Part shown: piece by piece, positions 1 to 5,098 of the stretch | Numbering within the stretch: the stretch's first letter is position 1 | Layout: each line of letters begins with the position of its first letter | NCBI GenBank assembly: GCA_964487415.1 | Contig: CAZAPQ010000053.1 | Span: forward strand, 1-5,348 | DNA: 5,348 bases | Origin: DRVV01 sp964487415 | GTDB lineage: Archaea > Thermoproteota > Bathyarchaeia > Bathyarchaeales > Bathycorpusculaceae | Direction: 5' to 3' | The notes under the pieces: model-generated | The model's input: only the letters and a program-made list of their open reading frames with translations | What the model was told of the DNA's origin: nothing | Database searches by the model: none | Made by a program: the position numbers and the translations under genes

Positions 1-947
1 ACCGCCAACTCCATGGCCGACAAAGAACCAATTTGGAGAAGCACTCCAACGTTAATGGGCTGAAATCCATGATAGCCTATGGCTTCCCACTTTACATGTC
101 AAACACCATTCAAAGCTTCACCCTAACCTTCCGCGGAATCCTCCTCGCCTACTTCACCACAAACTTCGTGATTGGAAACTTCAACACAGCCATGCACTTT
201 GCAGTGCTAATAACCCTCCTATCCACACCTGTGGCCACAGCCCTGTTTCCGGCCTTCTCAAGGCTCAGCGACAACCATGAAGAAGCCAAAACAATGTTCA
301 ACCACTCTGTAAAATATACAACCGCCCTAATAATTCCCCTCGCCATATACGTGGCCACAATGTCAAGGGACCTCATATACCTCCTCTACGGCGCGAGATA
401 TACCCTTTCACCCCTATACTTAAGCCTATACGCCTTAACCTTCCTATACACAGGCTTAGGCTCAACAGTCCTTGGAAGCTTCTTTAGCGGCGTAGGCGAC
501 ACAAAAGTTAACCTAAAATCCACGCTAATACACACGGCGTTCTTCATGCCCTCAGCCACGGCCCTAACATGGATCATGGGAGCCGAAGGCTTGCTGCTCG
601 CCATGATAGCCTCAACAGGAGCCTCCGTGGCCTACAGCTTAAAAGTAGCCATAAAAAAATACGGCGCCCAATTAAGCTTCAAAAATATAGCACGCCTATA
701 CGCAGCTGCATTCCTTTCAGCAGTTCCCATCATACCCCTGACGCTATACTCACCCCTACATAGAATCCTCAACATCCTCCTAGGTGCAGCCATATACGGA
801 ATAGCATACTTAACCATCACGCCTCTCCTCAAAGCCATAACATACAATGACCTTAAAAACCTAGAAAGAATATTCACAAAAACGCCATTCATCCAACCCC
901 TTGTTAAACTCGTCATAAACTATGAGAGCAAACTTCTAAAACCTTAA
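1..947 (+). CDS. Polysaccharide flippase (Wzx/MATE-like), C-terminal part; 5' end outside window
   Basis: Likely moves a lipid-linked glycan across the cytoplasmic membrane for exopolysaccharide, S-layer glycan or N-glycan assembly. The frame has no stop back to the left edge, and about 314 residues are visible against roughly 450-500 for the family, so the first third is missing. A TTG at 33 could be read as a start but lies in the loop before a mid-protein membrane helix, so I treat the gene as partial. Numbered from that TTG, typical flippase features follow: a helix beginning MIAYGFPLY near residue 13, the FPAFSRLS loop (about 73-80) with a following EEAK segment, LIYLLYGARY (about 113-122), and GVGDTKVNL (about 152-160) before the last helices. 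About eight hydrophobic segments are followed by a basic cytoplasmic tail of some 40 residues. The glycan carried cannot be told from sequence. The family call is firm; the substrate is unknown. Confidence 0.85.
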   Translation, partial: RQLHGRQRTNLEKHSNVNGLKSMIAYGFPLYMSNTIQSFTLTFRGILLAYFTTNFVIGNFNTAMHFAVLITLLSTPVATALFPAFSRLSDNHEEAKTMFNHSVKYTTALIIPLAIYVATMSRDLIYLLYGARYTLSPLYLSLYALTFLYTGLGSTVLGSFFSGVGDTKVNLKSTLIHTAFFMPSATALTWIMGAEGLLLAMIASTGASVAYSLKVAIKKYGAQLSFKNIARLYAAAFLSAVPIIPLTLYSPLHRILNILLGAAIYGIAYLTITPLLKAITYNDLKNLERIFTKTPFIQPLVKLVINYESKLLKP

Positions 948-948
948 C

Positions 949-959
949 AAAGGAGGTGA
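949..959 (+). promoter_or_regulatory. Orphan near-perfect Shine-Dalgarno sequence
   Basis: AAAGGAGGTGA begins two bases after the flippase stop and matches the complement of the 16S rRNA 3' end over about eleven bases, the strongest such match I see in the window. No ATG, GTG or TTG lies 5-12 bases downstream. The GTG at 956-958 is inside the motif itself and opens a 33-codon frame (to 1057) that looks non-coding. The site may be a relic of a lost gene start, may pair with rRNA for another purpose, or may be chance. The match is seen; any role is inference. Confidence 0.4.
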
Positions 960-980
960 AGCCTAGAAACCACAACAAAA

Positions 981-1097
981 CCAGACTAAATTGTTACGCC
1001 GATGAGGGCGCCCCGCCGCCCCAGGCCAGGTTAATCAACCAACGGAAATACACATAAGGGAGAAGCTAACACAAAAAACATTTATGTTTTAGTCTGG
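981..1097 (+). other. Nested inverted repeats in the intergenic gap; possible structured RNA or leader
   Basis: The 215-base gap between the flippase and the CPBP protease holds several inverted repeats. An outer perfect 10-bp pair joins CCAGACTAAA (981-990) with TTTAGTCTGG (1088-1097). Inside it are GGGCG/CGCCC (1006-1010 with 1017-1021), GGTT/AACC around a 4-base loop (1029-1040), and AAAACAT/ATGTTTT (1075-1081 with 1084-1090). The last hairpin shares bases 1088-1090 with the outer stem, so the two are alternatives, as in a switch or attenuator. GC-rich patches here differ from the surrounding coding DNA. No tRNA or C/D-box pattern was found. The repeats are directly visible; that they form an RNA is inference. 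Confidence 0.35.
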
Positions 1098-1106
1098 AGG
1101 GGAGAG

Positions 1107-1114
1107 GCTTAAAA
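1107..1114 (+). promoter_or_regulatory. Possible TATA box for the CPBP/permease pair
   Basis: GCTTAAAA resembles an archaeal TATA element and would place a transcript start near 1132-1140, giving a short leader to the ATG at 1163. An alternative is the ATTTATG stretch at 1080-1086. Neither is a strong match. Confidence 0.25.
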
Positions 1115-1162
1115 CCCGACAGGGGCAAAGCATTCTACACTTCACATTTAGCCATAGCCTCC

Positions 1163-1906
1163 ATGACGTTTTTACTCTTCGCCATAGAATACATCCTTGT
1201 TTATATCTCGGAGGCCTTGGGCATTCTATTAGCCTTAGCCTCATCCCTGGTCATATACACCTTAATCTCCATAATCAACATATCCGATATGCTGGCCGAC
1301 GCGTTGGAAAACATTACTATCCTCCTAATCTATATAATGCTAATGTCAGGGCTGCCATGGTTCTACCTAAGCCAAAATCTCCTAGTACCAGGCGTCTACA
1401 CAATAGTGCTTGCCCTAGGCTTCTGGAAAGCCTCAGCGAAAAACCCAAACTCCACCATACGGGAACTGCTGGAAAGCCTTGGAATAAAACGGGAAAACCT
1501 GAAAAGGAACTTTCTAATAGGCTTTGTAGGCATACCCCTAGGCGCCGCCGAATACTACATTCTAAAACCTCCACCCCCCACACCCAACTTCAGCGTGAGC
1601 TATTTCCTACAGACAACCATTTACATGCTCATTTTCGTAGCCTTCGGCGAGGAACTCCTCTTCAGAGCCCTCATCCAAAAAAGCCTCCAAAAAATAACAG
1701 GCGAAGTGTCAAGCGTCTTCTGGTCAGCCCTCATATTCGCCGCCATGCACACAGTTTGGCGAAGCATACCTGAGCTCATTTTCGTGTTCGCCGCAGGCCT
1801 AATCCTCGGAGGCTTCTACCTTAAAACCGGAAACCTCACAGGGCCAATAGTGATTCATGCCGTGAACAACATAGTGCTCTTGGCCATAATGCCTTACGTG
1901 GCATAA
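1163..1906 (+). CDS. CPBP family intramembrane metalloprotease
   Basis: A 247-residue polytopic membrane protein of the CPBP (CAAX protease/bacteriocin-processing, Abi) family, whose members are intramembrane zinc endoproteases related to eukaryotic Rce1. All three catalytic motifs are present: EExxxR as EELLFR (residues 163-168), FxxxH as FAAMH (192-196) and HxxxN as HAVNN (232-236). Hydrophobic segments lie near residues 3-38, 48-66, 74-90, 115-133, 148-162, 184-198, 203-220 and 228-245, with a proline run (PPPP, 136-139) in the loop before the catalytic helix. ATG 1163 is the first standard start in a frame open from 1070, but it has no ribosome binding site, so the true N-terminus may lie upstream. 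The substrate is unknown. Position before an ABC permease and an archaeosortase suggests a role at the cell surface, which is inference; some family members instead have immunity or non-proteolytic roles. Confidence 0.9.
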   Translation: MTFLLFAIEYILVYISEALGILLALASSLVIYTLISIINISDMLADALENITILLIYIMLMSGLPWFYLSQNLLVPGVYTIVLALGFWKASAKNPNSTIRELLESLGIKRENLKRNFLIGFVGIPLGAAEYYILKPPPPTPNFSVSYFLQTTIYMLIFVAFGEELLFRALIQKSLQKITGEVSSVFWSALIFAAMHTVWRSIPELIFVFAAGLILGGFYLKTGNLTGPIVIHAVNNIVLLAIMPYVA

Positions 1907-1930
1907 TTTCCAGATGAGGCGATCTGAAAC

Positions 1931-3067
1931 ATGCCTGGGACCCTCCACGGCCTGAAAATGCTCCTCAGGAAGGGCGGAACCCCCTCAGCTTTGCTTTCCA
2001 TAGCCCTCCTAGTAGCCATAATCACCTCAGCGAGCTCCGTGGCTAACTACATGAACCTCCAAGCCCAAACGCTCAGCAGCCTAGTAGGCCCCGGGAAAAC
2101 ATTCATAATCCTCGCCGAAAACGCCACAACCATAACTGAAAGCAAAATAAACCCGAAAACAGCTGAGGGGCTTACAAACATAAGCCAAATAGGGCAAATA
2201 GCAGTGCAAAAGATAATAACCGTGAACCTTACAACCCAAACAGGACAGGCTTTAGCCCAAGCCATAGGCATAGAAAAGCCAGGCGACCTCTTGAAGCTGA
2301 GAAAAGCCCGCATCAATGGGGCTCCAGCCAAAAACCAAACCGAGGCAAACATCGGCGAGATTCTTGCAAACATCCTCCACATAAAGGTTGGAGATGAAAT
2401 AACCCTAACCGCTAAGGCGGGAAACATCAAAGTCAAGGTTGCAGGCATCTTCCAAAGCGGAACCCAAACCGACTCCCAAATAATCATCCTAATGGAGACG
2501 GCTGAAAAGCTTGCAGGAGACAACACCGCATCCATAATAGAGTTCACCTTAAAGGAAGGCGTTAACTCCACAGAAGTCCTAAACGAGATAGCTGAAAATT
2601 TGCCGGCAAACCTTAGGCTGATTCAAGTCCGACAACTCAGCGGGTTCATTCAACAAATAGGTATGCAGTCGCTGAATTTCCTAAACCAATGGTTCACAGT
2701 CATATACTTAGCCGTAGTAGCTGCCTCCCATGTTGTCGTCTCAAGGCTCCTAGCCGAATCAAAATACGAGTTCGCCATGCTAAGGGCCTTAGGCGCCGAT
2801 AGAACGCAGCTTGCCAAGCTTATAATAGCCTACACGGCAATAATCGCCACGGCTGGCAGCATCCTGGGAATGGCCCTAGGCGTGGCCGGATCTCAAACAG
2901 CAGCCACCATCCTAAGGTGGATAAGGCCAACAGTCGACATAACGCCTTTCCTAAGCCCTGAACAGGCAGCCCAAATCACGCTTCTCACGTTGGCGTCATC
3001 CCTTCTCGGATGCGTAATCCCTACATTAAGGCAATCAAAAATTAAATATGCAGATCAGCCCCTCTAG
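1931..3067 (+). CDS. ABC transporter permease, FtsX/MacB-like
   Basis: A 378-residue permease with the FtsX/MacB layout: one N-terminal helix (about 18-36), a large extracytoplasmic domain (about 40-252) resembling the MacB periplasmic core domain, then three helices (about 254-273, 296-320, 345-366). The cytoplasmic loop after the second helix carries the family signature EFAMLRALGADRTQLAKLI (280-298), which couples to the ATPase. Such permeases drive mechanotransmission or lipoprotein/peptide release rather than classical transport. No ATPase gene is in the window, so the partner must lie elsewhere. The ectodomain has five N-glycosylation sequons (Asn 64, 83, 99, 135, 212) and no cysteine. 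The start is supported by GAGGCGAT (1916-1923), a one-mismatch Shine-Dalgarno 7 bases before the ATG. The gene follows the CPBP stop by 24 bases, so co-transcription is likely. Confidence 0.85.
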   Translation: MPGTLHGLKMLLRKGGTPSALLSIALLVAIITSASSVANYMNLQAQTLSSLVGPGKTFIILAENATTITESKINPKTAEGLTNISQIGQIAVQKIITVNLTTQTGQALAQAIGIEKPGDLLKLRKARINGAPAKNQTEANIGEILANILHIKVGDEITLTAKAGNIKVKVAGIFQSGTQTDSQIIILMETAEKLAGDNTASIIEFTLKEGVNSTEVLNEIAENLPANLRLIQVRQLSGFIQQIGMQSLNFLNQWFTVIYLAVVAASHVVVSRLLAESKYEFAMLRALGADRTQLAKLIIAYTAIIATAGSILGMALGVAGSQTAATILRWIRPTVDITPFLSPEQAAQITLLTLASSLLGCVIPTLRQSKIKYADQPL

Positions 3068-3074
3068 GCTCAAA

Positions 3075-3095
3075 AGGGCTCCGATGGGATGCCCT
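3075..3095 (+). other. Short hairpin downstream of the permease
   Basis: AGGGCTCC (3075-3082) can pair with GGA-T-GCCCT (3087-3095) around a GATG loop with one bulged T, starting 8 bases after the permease stop. No T-run follows, so it is not a standard intrinsic terminator. It may stabilise the 3' end of the upstream transcript. Confidence 0.3.
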
Positions 3096-3107
3096 CCAGA
3101 AATTAAG

Positions 3108-3116
3108 CTTATAAAG
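3108..3116 (+). promoter_or_regulatory. TATA box of the archaeosortase gene
   Basis: CTTATAAAG sits in a 15-base AAGCTT-N3-AAGCTT inverted repeat (3105-3119). It is about 38 bases before the ATG at 3150, so transcription would start near 3137-3140, giving a nearly leaderless mRNA. This fits the absence of a clear Shine-Dalgarno before that ATG and suggests separate transcription from the CPBP/permease pair. A regulator could bind the repeat, but that is speculation. Confidence 0.5.
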
Positions 3117-3149
3117 CTTGGCGGACACATAGCGCCTTAGTGTAGGATA

Positions 3150-4034
3150 ATGCTGCAGGGCTTCTCCAAAAGCATAGAACTCCAAAGGATAATCCTCTGG
3201 GCAGCATCATCCTTAGCAGTATCCCTCCTCCTATATTATCGGCTTATTGCCGAAATCTATAGGTGGATAACAAGCATAGTTCCAGGGGAAACCCAAGTCT
3301 ACCCAATAGCTGGAATCATTTTTGTAGCAGCCTTCATCCTGTTTAGGAAAAGCGAAATCCGCGCTGCCCTTAGAATGGAAGAGGGTTACCGTTCAAAGCC
3401 CATAACTAGGATTACAGGCCTGATTTTGGCGTTCACTCCAGCCCTTGCCCTAGGCCTTCTAAACACTTCAGCCAGCTCCATAGAAGCCACCGCTGTAATC
3501 CTCACCCTTGTCTGGCTCGGAATTTTCGCAGCCATAAACCCCTCCACATCAAAACTCATCCTGCCCTATGCAATAATATACATGGCTGCAACCCTCTCCC
3601 CATTAATGCTCCACCCCATCATTGGAGAACCCCTAGCGGATTTATCCTACCTAATCGTAAGCCAAGCCATAGGCCTTTCAGGAATCCCCATAACCCAGAC
3701 TGGAAGAACCCTACAATTAATATCCAAAAAGGGTGAAACAATAAGCTTCACCGTGTCCCCGGACTGCTCAAGCATATCATCCATCACCGTGTTCCTCCTC
3801 CTATGCAGTCTCATGCACCTAGACCTCAAAAAGAAAAAGGTGCATACGCTAATGCTGGCCTTACTGGGCACATTAGCCTTAATAATCCTTAACGCTGTAA
3901 GAATAGTAATCCTCGTCTGGACTGGATACCTCGGCGGAGACTGGGCCATGTGGAACACCCATAGCTGGCTGGGCTACGCCATAATGATCAGCTTCTATGC
4001 AGTTGCCACGAAAATATACATAAGCCTCAAATAA
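3150..4034 (+). CDS. Archaeosortase/exosortase family transpeptidase
   Basis: A 294-residue, roughly eight-helix membrane protein of the exosortase/archaeosortase family, cysteine transpeptidase-like enzymes that cleave a C-terminal sorting signal (motif, helix, basic tail) and are thought to join the protein to a lipid or other surface anchor. The proposed triad is complete: Cys206 in SPDCSSISS, Arg251 in LNAVRIVIL, and His271 in WNTHSWLGY. Before the cysteine is the usual short beta-rich stretch, here ending GETISFTVSPDC, and a basic loop KKKK (227-230) separates the next two helices. Residues 1-130 form a divergent N-terminal half with helices near 14-32, 50-66, 88-104 and 112-130. I cannot assign it to a named archaeosortase subtype, so no symbol is given. 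It has its own TATA box. The flippase upstream fits the known link of exosortases to extracellular polysaccharide. The substrate is not evident in the window. Confidence 0.92.
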   Translation: MLQGFSKSIELQRIILWAASSLAVSLLLYYRLIAEIYRWITSIVPGETQVYPIAGIIFVAAFILFRKSEIRAALRMEEGYRSKPITRITGLILAFTPALALGLLNTSASSIEATAVILTLVWLGIFAAINPSTSKLILPYAIIYMAATLSPLMLHPIIGEPLADLSYLIVSQAIGLSGIPITQTGRTLQLISKKGETISFTVSPDCSSISSITVFLLLCSLMHLDLKKKKVHTLMLALLGTLALIILNAVRIVILVWTGYLGGDWAMWNTHSWLGYAIMISFYAVATKIYISLK

Positions 4035-4040
4035 GCGTCC

Positions 4041-4062
4041 AAACAGCGATAAATCCTGTTTT
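4041..4062 (+). terminator. Weak terminator-like hairpin after the archaeosortase
   Basis: AAACAG (4041-4046) pairs with CTGTTT (4056-4061) around a 9-base loop and runs into TTTT, starting 6 bases past the archaeosortase stop. The stem is AU-rich and weak. Archaeal termination depends mainly on T-tracts, so this is a modest candidate. A strong promoter begins about 25 bases on, consistent with a transcript boundary here. Confidence 0.3.
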
Positions 4063-4080
4063 ACACATGCAATCCTCACC

Positions 4081-4096
4081 ATAAAACTTATATATA
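4081..4096 (+). promoter_or_regulatory. Strong archaeal promoter (BRE + TATA) for the downstream cluster
   Basis: CTTATATATA (4087-4096) preceded by ATAAAA (4081-4086) is the best BRE/TATA match in the window. The predicted transcript start is near 4115-4122, upstream of the small ORF at 4149. Because the following frames overlap, this promoter probably serves the two small ORFs, the three-TM protein and the secreted protein. Confidence 0.6.
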
Positions 4097-4148
4097 GGCC
4101 CTTAACATTATCAGCCATTTTTACCGAAGGGTGAAGGAGAGGCTTCGC

Positions 4149-4316
4149 ATGCAGTTGGGGTTAACTTGTTCTATGCACCCGTCTCTCCAAGCAAACCACC
4201 ATAAAATCGCCTGGAATAATAAATGGTTTGAGCTGGTGAGTTTTTCCGATTTAGCTTTTCAGTTTGCGGAATATATCGATTATGGATATAACGTTTTTAA
4301 ATGTAGTAGCCTCTGA
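4149..4316 (+). CDS. Small hypothetical protein (55 aa)
   Basis: I do not recognise this frame. ATG 4149 is preferred because GGAGAGG (4136-4142) lies 6 bases upstream; a GTG at 4131 in the same frame would give 61 residues but overlaps that site. The product has two cysteines (residue 7 and the CSSL tail), an aromatic middle (WNNKWFELVSF) and an acidic-aromatic stretch (AEYIDYGY), with no clear membrane helix. Codons rich in TTT, TAT and GAT differ from the ATA- and C-ending codons of the neighbours, so it may be a recent arrival, a decayed gene or non-coding leader. Its last 35 bases overlap the next small ORF. Strong promoter plus Shine-Dalgarno favour translation; coding status remains uncertain. 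Confidence 0.4.
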   Translation: MQLGLTCSMHPSLQANHHKIAWNNKWFELVSFSDLAFQFAEYIDYGYNVFKCSSL

Positions 4317-4389
4317 AGTCGGGGGAAACCATATAGTGCTCTGGAAAATGTGCATAAACGCCGAAAGGAAGCTAATGGCCGTTGAATAA
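4282..4389 (+). CDS. Small hypothetical protein (35 aa), overlapping the next gene
   Basis: ATG 4282 to TAA 4387-4389 encodes a 35-residue product starting MDITFLNVVASEVGG and ending RKLMAVE. Codon choice (ATA, AGG, CTA, GCC, AAC) matches the real genes here better than the preceding small ORF does. Its stop overlaps the TTG start of the next gene by 8 bases, a layout typical of translational coupling. The frame is closed upstream by TAG at 4252-4254, and no Shine-Dalgarno precedes the ATG. It could be a short coupling peptide, or the 3' end of one gene broken by a frameshift together with the 4149 frame. Not recognised as any family. Confidence 0.35.
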   Translation: MDITFLNVVASEVGGNHIVLWKMCINAERKLMAVE

Positions 4390-5098
4390 AAAACTCGCAC
4401 TATGCTTTGCAGCCCTCTTTCTAGCCATCTTTCTGTTCAACTCGCTTAAAATGCAATCTGACACCCTCACGTTACGCTATTTCCCAACAGTGATAAAGGA
4501 TAAAGAACCCCTCGTAATTGCGGTTGACCTGAAAAATGATGAGTCTGTAAGCCGAAACTATGCTGTCTGCATATTCATTGACGGCGCGCTTGTATCCTCA
4601 ACGGAAGCTGAAATTGATGCCTTCGCTGTCCAACGCTTCACATACACTAGGGCTGCGCCGGAGGCTGGCAAAGCCCTTAGAATCTACGTTGAAGCTGTAA
4701 ACCTTGAAAATGGTGAGAAACATTCAGACTTCCTTCTGGTTCCCCAAAGCCCTCCAGAGGTCTGGGTAAGCTTCTCGGCGTTCTCCAGCTTTGCAACATC
4801 CCTGACCTCAACCTCCACCTCCACATCCTTAATGTCAAACACCATAACCTACTACCTGAACGTGATGGGCATGTCAACGCAGGAGTCAGGCATCCAGCCA
4901 TCCATAAACAACGGTCTAGTAATCAGCATAGTCCTGATAACGCTGCTGGTGTTCATGGAACTCACAGATCCAGCCTATGGCAACATAAGAAAGAAAATTC
5001 TAAGCCTAAGACAGCGTTACGGAACACTATCAGCCAGCCTCCTCCTCATATTCTTCGGAATAGTCCTGACAAAAGTAGTGATGATAATTGCAGGTTAA
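4382..5098 (+). CDS. Membrane-anchored protein with exported beta domain and Ser/Thr-repeat linker
   Basis: A 238-residue protein of no family I can name with certainty. It begins with a helix or uncleaved signal (about 4-22), followed by a predicted extracytoplasmic beta-sandwich (about 28-121) with alternating strands such as PLVIAVDLKN and YAVCIFIDG that look CARDB- or Ig-like. Next come an aromatic/serine stretch (VWVSFSAFSSF, 127-137), a low-complexity TSTSTSTS tract (142-149), and two helices (about 176-195 and 214-236). The basic loop between them (RKK, RQR) should be cytoplasmic, placing the beta domain outside. The TTG start at 4382 has GGAA about 11 bases upstream, overlaps the preceding small ORF, and gives a good positively charged N-terminus (MNKK). 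The end overlaps the next gene by 11 bases. An accessory role to the archaeosortase or export system is inference from position. Confidence 0.75.
   Translation: MNKKLALCFAALFLAIFLFNSLKMQSDTLTLRYFPTVIKDKEPLVIAVDLKNDESVSRNYAVCIFIDGALVSSTEAEIDAFAVQRFTYTRAAPEAGKALRIYVEAVNLENGEKHSDFLLVPQSPPEVWVSFSAFSSFATSLTSTSTSTSLMSNTITYYLNVMGMSTQESGIQPSINNGLVISIVLITLLVFMELTDPAYGNIRKKILSLRQRYGTLSASLLLIFFGIVLTKVVMIIAG

Noticed and set aside
990..1040. tRNA or C/D-box guide RNA in the GC-rich intergenic patch
   Set aside because: No cloverleaf, no T-loop motif and no proper C/D box pair (RUGAUGA with CUGA) could be placed.
956..1057. 33-codon GTG frame (MKPRNHNKTR...) after the flippase
   Set aside because: The GTG is inside the Shine-Dalgarno motif, so it cannot be its target, and the composition (proline run, no pattern) looks non-coding.
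1357..1773. 138-codon plus-strand frame inside the CPBP gene
   Set aside because: It overlaps the catalytic-motif frame, is Arg/His/Pro-rich and shows no domain; a shadow frame.
2047..2571. 174-codon open frame on the minus strand
   Set aside because: It lies wholly inside the FtsX-like permease, whose plus-strand frame has clear family features; it is a shadow of codon bias.
1101..4145. Shared ten-base GGAGAGGCTT at 1101-1110 and 4136-4145
   Set aside because: Several ten-base repeats are expected by chance in a window this size, and both contain a ribosome-binding-like core; no longer homology surrounds them.
4557..4984. C-terminal sorting signal for archaeosortase in the 4382 product (helix 176-195 followed by basic RKK)
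   Set aside because: A second helix follows the basic stretch, whereas sorting signals end shortly after it. The protein looks like a two-helix scaffold.
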